From Amycolatopsis kentuckyensis (GTDB lineage: Bacteria; Actinomycetota; Actinomycetes; Mycobacteriales; Pseudonocardiaceae): 54,143 nucleotides of DNA. Shown piece after piece: positions 8,318 through 17,050 of the stretch. Made by a program: the position numbers and the translations under genes. The stretch spans positions 1-54,143 of the forward strand of contig NZ_MUMI01000062.1 of NCBI RefSeq assembly GCF_002155975.1, in the 5' to 3' direction. How positions within the stretch are numbered: position 1 is the first letter of the stretch; each line of letters begins with the position of its first letter. The notes under the pieces were generated by a model. It searched no databases. It saw nothing but the letters and a program-made list of their open reading frames with translations, and was not told the origin of the DNA.

Positions 8318-10447
8318 TCACCGCGGCTGCGTCGGCGGCGTGGTGCCGGTCCGTTCGTCCCCGTAGCTCAGCCAGGTCCCGATCGGGGGCCGCTGCCCGA
8401 CACCCGGGCGGCTGTAGTCGCAGACGCCGTCGGGGAACGCCGCCCGCAGCCGCTTCTTCTCCGCAGCGGTGAAGGTGACCGCGTAGTCGCGGAAGTCCAG
8501 GGGCTTCAGCCGGCACTTCAGCACGTCGAGGGCCAGGCTCTCCCCCGCGACCATCCGGGTGTTGGCCGCGACCGGGTACTGCGCGCCGCACTGGCCGCTC
8601 GCCGGGTACGTCAGCTTCTCGGTGATCCGCGACGCCGCGGAGAGGTAGCACCCGTCGCCGAGATCGCCCGGCCGGTTCGCCAGCACCTTCTGCCGTCGGC
8701 TCCGGTGCGAACCGTCGGCGTCGATCGCGGTGAGCCAGCGGTCCATCGCGTCGAGCTCGTAGGCGCCGGCCGCCGCCACTTCGGCCGCGGTGGGGTGGTT
8801 TTCGATGATGACCTGGTTGCCCGCGGTGCCGTTGGCCCGCAGAAGCCGTTGCCGCAGCACGTAGGACCACTCGGTGGTGTGGATGTCGTTGCCGAACCCG
8901 GCGAAGTCGAGATCGGTCCGCTGGTCGATGATCGGCGTTTCCCGCAGGCCTTGCGACGCCGAGTTCACGAGATCCTCGGCGTACACCGTGGCGAGGGCCT
9001 TCGGATCGGCCGCGATCCGCTGCGGCACCGGCGTTCCCGTGTAGTCGAGGCCGCCGATGGCAGCGTTGAGGTCCACGAACTGGGCCGCGGTGATCGTCCC
9101 GGCCTTCAGCGCGTTCAGGCCGTACTGCACACCGGTGGTGTCCAGCGGGCTGCGCACGAACCCGGTCTTCGGATCCCGCCCGAGCTGGTTGACCAGCTGC
9201 TCGTTCGAGTTGCACTTCACCCCACGCGGGTTGGTGACCGGATCCCAGCGCGCCGACACCGGGATGGCCGCGTTGCAGCTGCCGGTCGCGGTGGCCCGGC
9301 TGGCGAACGTCTTGTCCCAGGAGACGCAGGTGTCGTAGCTGGCGAAACCCGCCACGGCCTGCTTCTGCGCCGCGGTGAACGACGCGCCCGGCCCGGCGAA
9401 GTACCGCTCCAGCAGGCGGCAGTCCGACACCGGGCCGCCCGTGCTCAGCGGGTCCGGGAACGAGACGCCGGGGATGATGCCGTCGACGATGCCGGGGTAG
9501 TTCTCCGCGATGTCGTACTGCTGGATCGCCCCGCCCGAGCCACCCCAGCCGATGGTGTGGGCGACCGGGCCGTAGGTCTCGACGAAGTGTTCCTTGACCA
9601 TCATCGCCGCCTCGGCCGAGATGATCGGGCTGCAGTTGGTGTCGAGGACGTTCAGCGTCGAGGACGCGACCGCGAAGCCCCGGGCCAGGAACAGGTCGTT
9701 GACGACGCCGCCGGTCGAGGTGCCCTGGTGGTAGCCCGCGTTGCAGCCGCCGCCGAAGGTGTAGACCAGCTTCCCGTTCCAGCTGCCCTCCGGCGCGACG
9801 GGCGACGGCGTGCCGTCGTAAAGCGCCGCGATCTCGTAGACGGCGCGGTCGATCGTGCCGCGCTCGACGCGGACCACGTACGGCACCGCGCGGCCGCCGA
9901 CGGTGGCCGTCGCGAGGTCCGCGGGCCGGGCCGCCGGGTCCGCCAGCGGCGCGAACGTCCCCGCCGTGGTCCGGTACTGGTAACTCACCTGGGTCGGCGC
10001 GCTGCAGAACGGCTGCGACGCCGCGGGGAGGCCGAACGCCGGGGTTTCGCAGTAGAACGGGAGCTGCTGGGCGCCGGAGAAGACGGGCCCGGTGATCGGG
10101 TGGTTCGTGACGCGCAGGTCCGCCCGCCGGTCCCGCGCCCGGGCGCTCAGGTCGTTGACGCCGTCGCGCAGGCCGGTCACCAGGCCGAGCAGGCTGCCGT
10201 CCGGCTGGGCGCGGAAACTCGAGGTGACGTCGTGGCCGTTGGCGCTGACGGTGACCCGCCCGGCCGGCGGGACGACCCTGACCAGGACCTGTCCCCCGCT
10301 CACGAGCGCGGGCCGCGGGTTCGACACGGTCTCGATCGTCAGCGGCCGGCCCGGCGAAGCGGCCACCGCCGTCGCGGTCCCCAGCAGGAGGACGGGCGCG
10401 GTCAAGGCCGCGACCACGACGGACGAACGCACAGCACGGTGTGCCAC
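8318..10447 (-). CDS. Secreted DUF6351-type protein with alpha/beta-hydrolase-like nucleophile motif
   Basis: This 709-residue protein starts with a clear signal peptide (basic start, hydrophobic run VVVAALTAPVLLLGTATAVA, cleavage near AAS). The GTG start is supported by GGAGG about 6 bases upstream. It matches the actinobacterial family I know as DUF6351. The segment HTIGWGGSGGAIQQYDIA places a Ser in a G-G-S-G-G nucleophile elbow, and HPTAAEV near the C-terminus could carry the His, so a secreted ester/amide hydrolase is plausible but unproven. Many Cys residues fit an exported, disulfide-bonded protein. Its stop is only 19 bases before the PKS start, so the two are probably co-transcribed. 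It may act on, release or tolerate the PKS product; that link is inferred from position only. Confidence 0.8.
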   Translation of the reverse strand: MAHRAVRSSVVVAALTAPVLLLGTATAVAASPGRPLTIETVSNPRPALVSGGQVLVRVVPPAGRVTVSANGHDVTSSFRAQPDGSLLGLVTGLRDGVNDLSARARDRRADLRVTNHPITGPVFSGAQQLPFYCETPAFGLPAASQPFCSAPTQVSYQYRTTAGTFAPLADPAARPADLATATVGGRAVPYVVRVERGTIDRAVYEIAALYDGTPSPVAPEGSWNGKLVYTFGGGCNAGYHQGTSTGGVVNDLFLARGFAVASSTLNVLDTNCSPIISAEAAMMVKEHFVETYGPVAHTIGWGGSGGAIQQYDIAENYPGIVDGIIPGVSFPDPLSTGGPVSDCRLLERYFAGPGASFTAAQKQAVAGFASYDTCVSWDKTFASRATATGSCNAAIPVSARWDPVTNPRGVKCNSNEQLVNQLGRDPKTGFVRSPLDTTGVQYGLNALKAGTITAAQFVDLNAAIGGLDYTGTPVPQRIAADPKALATVYAEDLVNSASQGLRETPIIDQRTDLDFAGFGNDIHTTEWSYVLRQRLLRANGTAGNQVIIENHPTAAEVAAAGAYELDAMDRWLTAIDADGSHRSRRQKVLANRPGDLGDGCYLSAASRITEKLTYPASGQCGAQYPVAANTRMVAGESLALDVLKCRLKPLDFRDYAVTFTAAEKKRLRAAFPDGVCDYSRPGVGQRPPIGTWLSYGDERTGTTPPTQPR

Positions 10448-10541
10448 CAGACCCTCCGGTCGTTCGTGGCATCGCGTCGTCGCGACACCGGGCTACCGCC
10501 CGGTATAGCACCTGCGGCCCGGCCGGAACAACGGCCGGCCG

Positions 10542-10567
10542 GCGGTGCCCTCCGCGGAGGGCACCGC
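10542..10567. terminator. Perfect 26-bp palindrome downstream of the GNAT-like gene
   Basis: The 13-base half GCGGTGCCCTCCG is followed directly by its exact reverse complement. It sits 10 bases past the stop of the minus-strand gene at 10578 and ahead of the DUF6351 promoter region, so a terminator is the simplest reading. There is no spacer loop and no T-run, as is common in actinomycetes. A palindromic regulator site for the downstream gene is the alternative. Confidence 0.55.
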
Positions 10568-10577
10568 ACGCTTCCCG

Positions 10578-11228
10578 CTAACCCACCTTCTTCTGCATCC
10601 GCTCCTTCTCGAATCCCGACGCCCGGGCCGGCCCGATCCGTTCGATCGCCGCGCCCCACTCGTCGCCCCGGCTGCCGCTCAGCCCGGCGAGGACGTCCTT
10701 GCACGCGGCCTTCCAGGTGTCCGGGCCGACTCCGGCGAGCCCGAGCGCGGTGGCCACCTCGGCCTGCAGCTGCTCGTCGATCAGCAGGTAGCCGTAGTAG
10801 AAGTACAGCGGGATCAACGACGGGTCCTCGGCGTTCAGCTCGACGACCGTCTTGCCGTTCTCCCGTGCGTAGGACTCGGCCTTCGCCATCAGCGCGCTGA
10901 CCGGGCTCTCCCCGCCCGGCCACCTCGCGTTTTCCGCCTTGGGCTTGGCGATGATGTGGTTCAGCACCAGGTTCTTCCACAAACCGACTTTCATCACCGC
11001 GAGGACTTCGTCGTCGTGCGAGGCGACGAAGTAGTGCTCCTTCGCCGACGAAGGCCCGCCCAGTGCGCCGGCCATCGATTTGATCTCCTTGGCCACGTAG
11101 TCGCGATCGGTGTACCTCAGCTGCCGTTTCAGCTGGGCCTTGAGCACCCCCGGGGCGAGGTCGATCCAGGTCAGAAGAACCTTGACGACAGCCTCCCGGC
11201 CGTCGGCCGACACCTCGGTGATCTGCAT
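10578..11228 (-). CDS. Hypothetical protein with GNAT-like acetyltransferase features
   Basis: The product has 216 residues, is soluble and has no signal peptide. The stretch HYFVASHDDEVLAVMKVGLW followed by a long helix (SALMAKAESYARENGKTVVE) and then LIPLYFYYGYLLI resembles the beta-strand/helix order of GNAT acetyltransferases, with FYYGY in the place of the usual FYxxxGF. I do not see the canonical acetyl-CoA loop (Q/RxxGxG/A), so the assignment is weak. GGAAGGA precedes the ATG at a suitable distance. It is a single-gene unit between the aldolase operon terminus and the DUF6351 gene; nothing nearby indicates its substrate. Confidence 0.6.
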   Translation of the reverse strand: MQITEVSADGREAVVKVLLTWIDLAPGVLKAQLKRQLRYTDRDYVAKEIKSMAGALGGPSSAKEHYFVASHDDEVLAVMKVGLWKNLVLNHIIAKPKAENARWPGGESPVSALMAKAESYARENGKTVVELNAEDPSLIPLYFYYGYLLIDEQLQAEVATALGLAGVGPDTWKAACKDVLAGLSGSRGDEWGAAIERIGPARASGFEKERMQKKVG

Positions 11229-11364
11229 GCGTGCACGTTCCTTCCACGCCCGAAGGCGTCGTCAGCGCGGATTCTCCGAACGAACTCCGAGCAGGGAGTC
11301 GCGCCGACGTTCCCGGTGTTACACCGGATTCGGCCGAAAGCGTTGCGGGGCAGCCGGTTTCAGC

Positions 11365-12219
11365 TCAACAGCCGAGTGCGCCACCCGGATGGCCGCCCTT
11401 CGCGAGCAACGTGAGCAGCCGGGCCACCTCGTCGCGGACCGCGTCCCGGCCGGGGGCCAGGTAGCGGCGGGGGTCGGTGACCGTCGAGTGCGACCCCAGT
11501 GTCGAGCGCACGGCTTCGGTGAGCACCTGGTTCAGCCGCGTTCCGATGTTGACCTTCACGATCCCGTTCGCCACCGCCCCGCGCAGGCCTTCGTCGGGCA
11601 CGCCGGACGAACCGTGCAGCACCAGCGGTACCGGGACTTCGTGCGCCAGCGCCGCGATCAGCGCTTCGTCCAGCACCGCGCTGCGGTCGGCCATGGCGTG
11701 CGACGAGCCGACGGCCACGGCGAGGGAGTCCACGCCGGTCGCGGCGACGAACGCGCGGGCCTCGTCCGGGTCCGTGCGCACGCCGGGGGCGTGGGCGCCG
11801 TCCTTGCCGCCGATCTCGCCGAGCTCCGCCTCGACGCGGCAGCCCGCGGCGTGGCAGCGTTCGGCGACGGCCTTCGTCCGGGCCACGTTCTCCGCGTAGG
11901 GCAACGCCGCGGCGTCGAACATGACGGACGTGATGCCCAGGTCGAGCCCCTCCCGGATCAGCTGCTCGTCCTCGACGTGGTCGAGGTGGACGAGGACGGG
12001 CACGGTCGCGGCCTCGGCCAGCCGCAGGCAGGCGAGCGCGAACGGCGCGAGCGAACCGTGGTAGCGGACGGCGTTCTGCGAGATCTGCAGCACCACCGGG
12101 AACCCGCTGCGCTCCGCACCGGCCACGACGGCTTCGGCGTGCTCGATCAGGATCGCGTTGAACGCCCCGATCGCGCGCCGCTGCGTTCGCAGGTCGTCCA
12201 GCAGGGTGGCCCAGTTCAT
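11365..12219 (-). CDS. Class II ketose-1,6-bisphosphate aldolase (tagatose/fructose type)
   Basis: The product has 284 residues and the class II (metal-dependent) aldolase fold. Asp80-His81 (HLDHVED), the EAELGEIGG segment, His174 (GSSHAM) and His202 (LHGSSG) supply the catalytic Asp and Zn ligands, and VNIGT follows as in the family. It splits tagatose- or fructose-1,6-bisphosphate into DHAP and glyceraldehyde-3-phosphate. The ATG at 12219 overlaps the TGA of the preceding PfkB kinase gene (ATGA), so it is the last gene of a translationally coupled operon that begins with the SIS-domain gene. That context favours the tagatose (GatY/KbaY-like) role over glycolysis. The region 11229-11364 upstream of the next gene shows nothing distinctive. 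Confidence 0.9.
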   Translation of the reverse strand: MNWATLLDDLRTQRRAIGAFNAILIEHAEAVVAGAERSGFPVVLQISQNAVRYHGSLAPFALACLRLAEAATVPVLVHLDHVEDEQLIREGLDLGITSVMFDAAALPYAENVARTKAVAERCHAAGCRVEAELGEIGGKDGAHAPGVRTDPDEARAFVAATGVDSLAVAVGSSHAMADRSAVLDEALIAALAHEVPVPLVLHGSSGVPDEGLRGAVANGIVKVNIGTRLNQVLTEAVRSTLGSHSTVTDPRRYLAPGRDAVRDEVARLLTLLAKGGHPGGALGC

Positions 12220-13133
12220 CGCGTCCTCTCCACTTTCACCGCGTCGATCCACCGGTTCCTCGCCGCGGCGTCGATCTCGCCGGCGACCGGCCGCAGCACC
12301 GCGGCGGCCGACGTGGCGACCACGTCCGCCAGCGCCGCCGGCCAGTCCACTTCGGACACTCCGGTCAGGTGCATGGCCAGTGCGGCGGCGCCCGCGTCGC
12401 CGGCACCGGCGGAGTTGCCGGTGACGACTTCGGCGGGCCGGGCGCGCCAGGCACCCTCGGCCGTGACGGCGATCGCGCCTTCGGCGCCGAAGGTCGCCAC
12501 GACCGCGGGTGCTCCCGCGGCCACGAGGTCCCGGCAGGCGTCGGGCCCGGCCAGTTCCGCCAGTTCGTCTTCGTTCGGCATGAGCACCGCGCCGCTCCCC
12601 GCGGCCTCGCGGAGGGCGGCGCCGGAGACGTCGGCGATGACCGGCACGCCGTGCCGAACGCACAGCCGGACCAGCTTCGCGGGGACGTCGGCACCCAGCC
12701 CCTCGGGCACGCTGCCGGAGATCACGACGGCTCCCGCGCCGGTCGCGAGCTCGGCGCGGAGTGCGCCGAGGATGCCGGTTTCCGCCGTCTCGCCGGCCGG
12801 AAAGCCGTTCTCCTGCAACATGGTCGTGCCGTCGGTGCGGGTCACCACCGCCACGGTCCGCCGCACCGCGGGCAGCGCGGGGACGAGCCGGTGCGCGAGG
12901 CCCAGCCCGTCCAGCCCGTCCCGGAACTCGTCCGGCGTCCGGGTAGTGGTCAGGGCCAGCACCAGGCTCTCGCCGCCCAGTTCGCGGACCACGGCCGCGA
13001 CGTTGACGCCCTTGCCGCCGGCGCGGGACCGGACGTCCGGCACCCGGACGGTCTCCCCCGGGCGCAGGGTGTCCACCCGGTAGGTCACGTCGATGGCGGG
13101 GTTGAGGGTGACCGTGAGGATCCGGGATGTCAC
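12216..13133 (-). CDS. PfkB-family hexose-phosphate kinase (tagatose-6-phosphate kinase / 1-phosphofructokinase type)
   Basis: The 305-residue protein belongs to the PfkB (ribokinase-like) family: NPAIDVTY at the start, AGGKGVNVA (38-46) and the ATP/anion-hole motif GNSAGAGD with catalytic Asp246. The second signature has Ala-Gly in place of the usual bulky residues after GAGD, a minor deviation. The closest well-known types are LacC tagatose-6-phosphate kinase and FruK. GTG 13133 is chosen because it makes an ATGA-like overlap with the stop of the upstream transporter gene (13130-13132), and the far longer upstream reading overlaps that gene entirely. With the aldolase next to it, the likely reaction is tagatose-6-P to tagatose-1,6-bisP. 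Confidence 0.88.
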   Translation of the reverse strand: MTSRILTVTLNPAIDVTYRVDTLRPGETVRVPDVRSRAGGKGVNVAAVVRELGGESLVLALTTTRTPDEFRDGLDGLGLAHRLVPALPAVRRTVAVVTRTDGTTMLQENGFPAGETAETGILGALRAELATGAGAVVISGSVPEGLGADVPAKLVRLCVRHGVPVIADVSGAALREAAGSGAVLMPNEDELAELAGPDACRDLVAAGAPAVVATFGAEGAIAVTAEGAWRARPAEVVTGNSAGAGDAGAAALAMHLTGVSEVDWPAALADVVATSAAAVLRPVAGEIDAAARNRWIDAVKVERTR

Positions 13134-14026
13134 GACTCGGTGGTCTTTTCCGCGTGGTACACCATCAACGTGGACCCGATCAGGGCCAGCACGATGCCCG
13201 CGAGCTGGAACCCGCTGGGTGTGGCGCCGAAGAACAGCAGCGACAGGACGACCGTCAGCACGGGAGCGAGCGCGTTCGTCACCGGCGCCACGATCGACGC
13301 CTTGCCCCGGCTCATCGCCATCACGAGGAACAGCGCGCCGACCGCGTTGAGCAGCTGCGTCCCCGCGGTGAGCGCGGGCGCCTGCCACGGGAACCCCAGC
13401 GGGAGCCCGCCCATCAGCAGCACGGCGACCGGGATCAGCAGCAGCCCGCTGACGGTCATCCAGCCGAACGTCGAAGCGTCGTCCACCCCGGCGAGCGCGG
13501 CCTTGCGCATGAAGAACGCCTGCACGCCCCACGCCACGCACACCAGGACGGCCAGCACCAGGTAGAGCCACCCGCCGCCACCGCCGTCCCCGGTGGAGAC
13601 GGAGAACAGGACGACGGCGACGAGCGCGAGCACCACACCGGCCCACGACCACCCGCCGAGCCGTTCCCGCAGCGCGCCGAACGCCAGCAGCACGGTGATC
13701 GCGGGCGACAGCGCGACGATCGGGAAGATCACGTAGGCCGGCCCGATCGTCAGGGCCTTGAACAGCACGAGCTGGCCGCCCGCACCGGTGAGCCCGATCA
13801 GCAGCCCGTAGCCGGCGGCGACCCGGCCGCGGTCGAACTTCCGGCCGCGCAGCGAGAACCATGCGGGCACGAGCATGGTCAGCGCCCAGACCACGTACAC
13901 CATCGGGTCGGGGTAGGCGTAGAGCTTGGTGGGCAGGCTGGAAAAGGCTCCCCACACGCCCCAGAACAGCACCAGCAGTCCCGCGTACGGGATCCAGGCG
14001 CGGGTGGACACCGCGGTTCCGGTCAT
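13130..14026 (-). CDS. DMT-superfamily (EamA) membrane transporter
   Basis: The product has 298 residues with about ten hydrophobic segments in two repeats, as in EamA/DMT transporters (for example IPYAGLLVLFWGVWGAFSSL at the start and FQLAGIVLALIGSTLMVYHA at the end). The C-terminal repeat holds the typical PVTNALAPVLTVVLSLLFF stretch. It lies inside the sugar operon between the kinase and PfkB genes, 9 bases after the kinase gene and overlapping pfkB. It may therefore move a sugar or amino sugar, or export a by-product, but DMT substrates cannot be read from sequence. It would be a second entry route beside the ABC importer on the other arm. Confidence 0.85.
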   Translation of the reverse strand: MTGTAVSTRAWIPYAGLLVLFWGVWGAFSSLPTKLYAYPDPMVYVVWALTMLVPAWFSLRGRKFDRGRVAAGYGLLIGLTGAGGQLVLFKALTIGPAYVIFPIVALSPAITVLLAFGALRERLGGWSWAGVVLALVAVVLFSVSTGDGGGGGWLYLVLAVLVCVAWGVQAFFMRKAALAGVDDASTFGWMTVSGLLLIPVAVLLMGGLPLGFPWQAPALTAGTQLLNAVGALFLVMAMSRGKASIVAPVTNALAPVLTVVLSLLFFGATPSGFQLAGIVLALIGSTLMVYHAEKTTES

Positions 14027-14035
14027 TTCGGCTCC

Positions 14036-14992
14036 TCAGCGAGGCAGGGACGCGGTCGGGTGGACCTGCTCGGCCCGCAACGGGTGTCCGTGCAGGCGCG
14101 CCGCGTAGAGCGCGGCACCGATGTGCGGTTCCAGCAGCGGCGCCCGCAGGTCGTACTCCAGGGACAGCGCATCGCGGAACGACGACAGCACGTGCGCCGA
14201 CCCGAACACGCCGCCGGAGTACGACACCGGAACCCGTTGCGCGGCCTCGAAACCGAGAGCACCTCGGCCGACGTCCACGAGCAGGGCGAGCTCGCGCCCG
14301 GCCTCCCGGAGCACTCCGGTGGCGACCGCGTCACCGGAGTCCGCGGCCCGGACCACGACCTTGCTCAGGTCCGCGATGCGGCCCCGGTCGCCGTGCCACC
14401 GGTTCACGACGACGTCGATCGCGTCGAAGTCGGCGGCGAGACCGAGAGCGTGACGCAGTTCTTCGACGAGCGGGCCGGCCGGCAGCCGCCCGTCGACCAT
14501 GCGGCTGAACGCGTTCAGGCCCTGGATCGCGACCCAGTAGCCGGAGCCTTCGTCGCCGAACAGCTCGCTCCAGCCACCACCGCGCCACTGCCGGCCGTCG
14601 TGTTCGCCGTAGGCGATCGAGCCGGTGCCGGCGACGACGTTGATGCCGTCGACGGCACCCAGCGACCCGGCCCAGCCGCAGATCATGTCGTTGCCGCAGC
14701 GGTAGTTCCGCGTCCCGAGGATCCGGGCGGGTATCTCGTCGAGCACCGGCACGTCGGCGCTGATCTCCCCGTAGGCGGGCAGGCCGAAGAAGGCGTGGGT
14801 GATGTCCGCGAGCCGGATGCCCGCGGCCTGACAGACTTCGCCGATCCCCTGGCGCAACAGGGGTTCCACGATCTGCACGCCCTCGCTCAGGTAGTACACG
14901 CTCGCGGTCCGGGCTTCCGCGACGACCCGGCCGTCGGGACCGACCAGGCAGAAAGCCGTCTTCGTCCCGCCACCGTCGACACCGAGGAACAC
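14036..14992 (-). CDS. BadF/BadG-type sugar kinase (N-acetylglucosamine-kinase-like)
   Basis: The 318-residue protein has the ASKHA ATPase fold. The phosphate-1 loop is FLGVDGGGTKTAF (DGGGTKT at 6-12), the central part has VVAGTGSIAYG, and GDEGSGYW is the hallmark of the GlcNAc-kinase branch of the BadF/BadG/BcrA/BcrD family. These enzymes phosphorylate free amino sugars at C6 (eukaryotic NAGK, bacterial homologues). In this operon the substrate is probably galactosamine or N-acetylgalactosamine imported as a free sugar; glucosamine would fit the family equally well. It starts one base after the stop of the SIS-domain gene, so both are on one message. Confidence 0.88.
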   Translation of the reverse strand: MFLGVDGGGTKTAFCLVGPDGRVVAEARTASVYYLSEGVQIVEPLLRQGIGEVCQAAGIRLADITHAFFGLPAYGEISADVPVLDEIPARILGTRNYRCGNDMICGWAGSLGAVDGINVVAGTGSIAYGEHDGRQWRGGGWSELFGDEGSGYWVAIQGLNAFSRMVDGRLPAGPLVEELRHALGLAADFDAIDVVVNRWHGDRGRIADLSKVVVRAADSGDAVATGVLREAGRELALLVDVGRGALGFEAAQRVPVSYSGGVFGSAHVLSSFRDALSLEYDLRAPLLEPHIGAALYAARLHGHPLRAEQVHPTASLPR

Positions 14993-14993
14993 T

Positions 14994-16118
14994 TCAGCTC
15001 ACCTCCGGAGCAGTGAAATCGTGGATGACCACGCCCTGCACGACGCGGTTCACCTCCCCGCCGGGGAACGGGTCGTCCGGGGTGACGCCCAGCGCGAGCG
15101 AGCACGCGAGCGCCGTGGTCTGGGCGGCGATGACGGCGAGCAACGCGTATCCGGCCACGGGCAGGCCGGGTGGCGCGAGCACGGGCCAGCTCCGCGCGCC
15201 CCCCGGGTCGGTGGCGTCGCCCACCACGACCACCCGCTCGTCGCCGAGCGACTGCACCAGCTCGTGCGCGATGTCCACGTCGTACTGCCGCGCGTGCGGA
15301 TCGGTGGAGAGGAACACGACGGCGACGGTGCGCTCGTCGAGGACCGACTTCGGGCCGTGCCGGAACCCCAGCGGGGAATCGGCGAGGCCGACCACCTCGC
15401 CCCGGGTCAGCTCCAGGCACTTGAGCGCGGCTTCCCGCGCCAGCCCGCGCAGCGGCCCGGAGCCCAGGAACACCAGCCGGGCCGGTTTGGCGCCGGAAAT
15501 CGCCGACGCGTGGTCCGCGGCATCGTCGAGCACGGCCGTCCCGGCGCGGGCCAGCGCCTCGACGTCGACGTCCACGCCGAAGGCGAGCAGGGCGGAGAGG
15601 GCCATCCCGGTGAACGACGACGTCATCGCGAACCCGCGGTCGTTGACCTCGTCCGGAAGGGACACCACGACCGCGTTCGCGGCGCCGGACCACCGCCGCG
15701 CCAGCTGTCCCTCCGGGTCGCACGTGATCACCAGGTGCCGCAGCTGGGGTGTCAGCCGGTGCAGCAGGTCCGCCGCCGCGACGGACTCGGGGCTGTTGCC
15801 GCTGCGGGCGAAGGACACCAGCAGGATCGGCCGGTCGTCCACGGTGACGGCGAGCGGATCGGCGACGATCTCCGTGGTCGCGATCGCCTCGACCGGCCGG
15901 CCCAGGTGGCGGGCGAGGTCGCGGGCCACGACCTCGCCGACGAACGCCGAAGTCCCCGCACCGGTGAGCACGATCCGCCGGCCGGGGTCGTCGATCAGCC
16001 TCTCGATTTCCGGCCGGGCCCGCCGGACGGCGGCCGCCACCCGGATCCAGGTGGCGGGCTGCTGCCCGATCTCCCGCGCGGTCCGGCTGTCGCCGGGCCA
16101 CCACCCGCTGCTGTGCAT
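14994..16118 (-). CDS. SIS-domain sugar isomerase/deaminase (AgaS-like)
   Basis: This 374-residue protein contains two SIS (sugar isomerase) domains: RRIVLTGAGTSAFVGEVVAR with LLVSFARSGNSPES in the first, and RLVFLGSGPLRGLAREAALK with SPLGFRHGPKS in the second. This is the architecture of AgaS (galactosamine-6-phosphate deaminase/isomerase) and of the GlmS isomerase half. ATG 16118 is chosen because GGAGG lies 8 bases upstream and the family start (WWPGDSRTAREIGQQPATW) follows. It is first in the operon, about 75 bases from the inverted-repeat operator at 16195-16219. Expected reaction: galactosamine-6-P to tagatose-6-P plus ammonia. Confidence 0.9.
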   Translation of the reverse strand: MHSSGWWPGDSRTAREIGQQPATWIRVAAAVRRARPEIERLIDDPGRRIVLTGAGTSAFVGEVVARDLARHLGRPVEAIATTEIVADPLAVTVDDRPILLVSFARSGNSPESVAAADLLHRLTPQLRHLVITCDPEGQLARRWSGAANAVVVSLPDEVNDRGFAMTSSFTGMALSALLAFGVDVDVEALARAGTAVLDDAADHASAISGAKPARLVFLGSGPLRGLAREAALKCLELTRGEVVGLADSPLGFRHGPKSVLDERTVAVVFLSTDPHARQYDVDIAHELVQSLGDERVVVVGDATDPGGARSWPVLAPPGLPVAGYALLAVIAAQTTALACSLALGVTPDDPFPGGEVNRVVQGVVIHDFTAPEVS

Positions 16119-16194
16119 AGGTGCCGCCTCCGATTTCCTGTCGTCCTCCCGGAGACTCATCCGCGCCCCGGCGCGGGGGCAAGGTCCGGTGTCC

Positions 16195-16219
16195 AAATGC
16201 GCATTCGGAGTGAGCGTTT
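16195..16219. promoter_or_regulatory. Putative DeoR operator 1, between agaS-like gene and deoR
   Basis: A 25-base imperfect inverted repeat: left half AAATGCGCATTC, one central base, right half GAGTGAGCGTTT. The halves match at 9 of 12 positions (consensus AAAYGCKCAYTC). A nearly identical element lies at 17051-17075. It sits upstream of both divergent starts and just before the candidate -10 of deoR, so one bound repressor could control both directions. Confidence 0.65.
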
Positions 16220-16231
16220 CGCCGGCTGTCG

Positions 16232-16243
16232 TAGGCTCGGCCC
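16232..16243 (+). promoter_or_regulatory. Candidate -10 for a leaderless deoR transcript
   Basis: TAGGCT at 16232-16237 ends six bases before the ATG at 16244. A -10 at this distance puts the transcription start on the start codon, the usual leaderless arrangement in actinobacteria. No Shine-Dalgarno sequence is visible before the ATG, which agrees. No good -35 is seen; the operator covers that zone. Confidence 0.4.
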
Positions 16244-17050
16244 ATGGCCACGCGGAAACGGCGCACCACCCGGGCCGAACGGCTTTCGGAGCTGTTGCGG
16301 GTACTCGCGGACACCGGCTCGCTGCAGGTGGGCGAGCTCAGCGTGCGGTTCGGCGTCTCCTCCGCCACGCTGCGGCGCGATCTGGCCAAACTGGAGGAAC
16401 AGCGGCTGCTGACCCGCACCCACGGCGGTGCGCGGCCGCGGGGCCGCACGACCGAAGTGCCGCCGCCCTACCGGGAAAGCCGGTCCCGGGACGCCAAACG
16501 CGCGATCGTGCACGCGGCGATCCGCACGCTGCCGGCCGGGCCGCACGTCATCGCCCTGACCGGCGGCTCCACCACGAGCGAACTCGCCAGGGAACTGCCG
16601 GGCCGGGCGGATCTGACGGTGGTCACGAACGCGCTGAACATCGCGATGGACCTGGCCCTGCACCCCCGGCTGAAGCTGGTCGTCGTCGGCGGTGTCGCCC
16701 GGCCCCAGTCCTACGAGCTGGTCGGCCCGTGGGCCGAGCACGTGCTGGCCTCGATCAGCGTCGGCACGGCGTTCGTCGGCGTGGACGGCATCGACGCGAC
16801 GGCGGGCATCACCACGCACGACGAGAACGAGGCCCGGACCAACCGCGCCATGCTCGGCCGCGCCCAGCGGGTGATCGTGCTGGCCGACGGCAGCAAGCTC
16901 GGGCGGACCACCCTCGCCCGCATGGGGGACATCCAGGACGTGCACGAGGTCATCACCGACTCCTCCGCCGCGCCCGGCGCGGTCGCGGCGATCCGCCGGG
17001 CCGGGGTCCGGGTCACCGTGGTCGAAGCCGGGTCCGGCAAGGACCGGTGA
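16244..17050 (+). CDS. DeoR-family transcriptional regulator of the amino-sugar locus
   Basis: The product has 268 residues. It has an N-terminal DeoR winged helix (about 12-65; ERLSELLRVLADTGSLQVGE, then SSATLRRDLAKLEEQRLLTR) followed by the DeoRC sugar-phosphate sensor domain (ALTGGSTTSELAREL, FVGVDGID, HDENEARTNRAML, VIVLADGSKLG). Such regulators bind phosphosugars such as tagatose- or fructose-phosphates and usually repress sugar operons. It lies between the two arms of the locus and is divergent from the SIS-domain operon. One candidate operator lies in front of it and another directly after its stop, ahead of the GH114 gene. It probably controls both arms and itself. Confidence 0.92.
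   Translation: MATRKRRTTRAERLSELLRVLADTGSLQVGELSVRFGVSSATLRRDLAKLEEQRLLTRTHGGARPRGRTTEVPPPYRESRSRDAKRAIVHAAIRTLPAGPHVIALTGGSTTSELARELPGRADLTVVTNALNIAMDLALHPRLKLVVVGGVARPQSYELVGPWAEHVLASISVGTAFVGVDGIDATAGITTHDENEARTNRAMLGRAQRVIVLADGSKLGRTTLARMGDIQDVHEVITDSSAAPGAVAAIRRAGVRVTVVEAGSGKDR

Noticed and set aside
2455..8472. A 2005-codon open frame on the plus strand opposite the PKS gene
   Set aside because: It is the antisense shadow of the PKS coding sequence in very GC-rich DNA: Arg/Gly/Ala/Pro-rich, no domain, while the minus strand reads a complete PKS.
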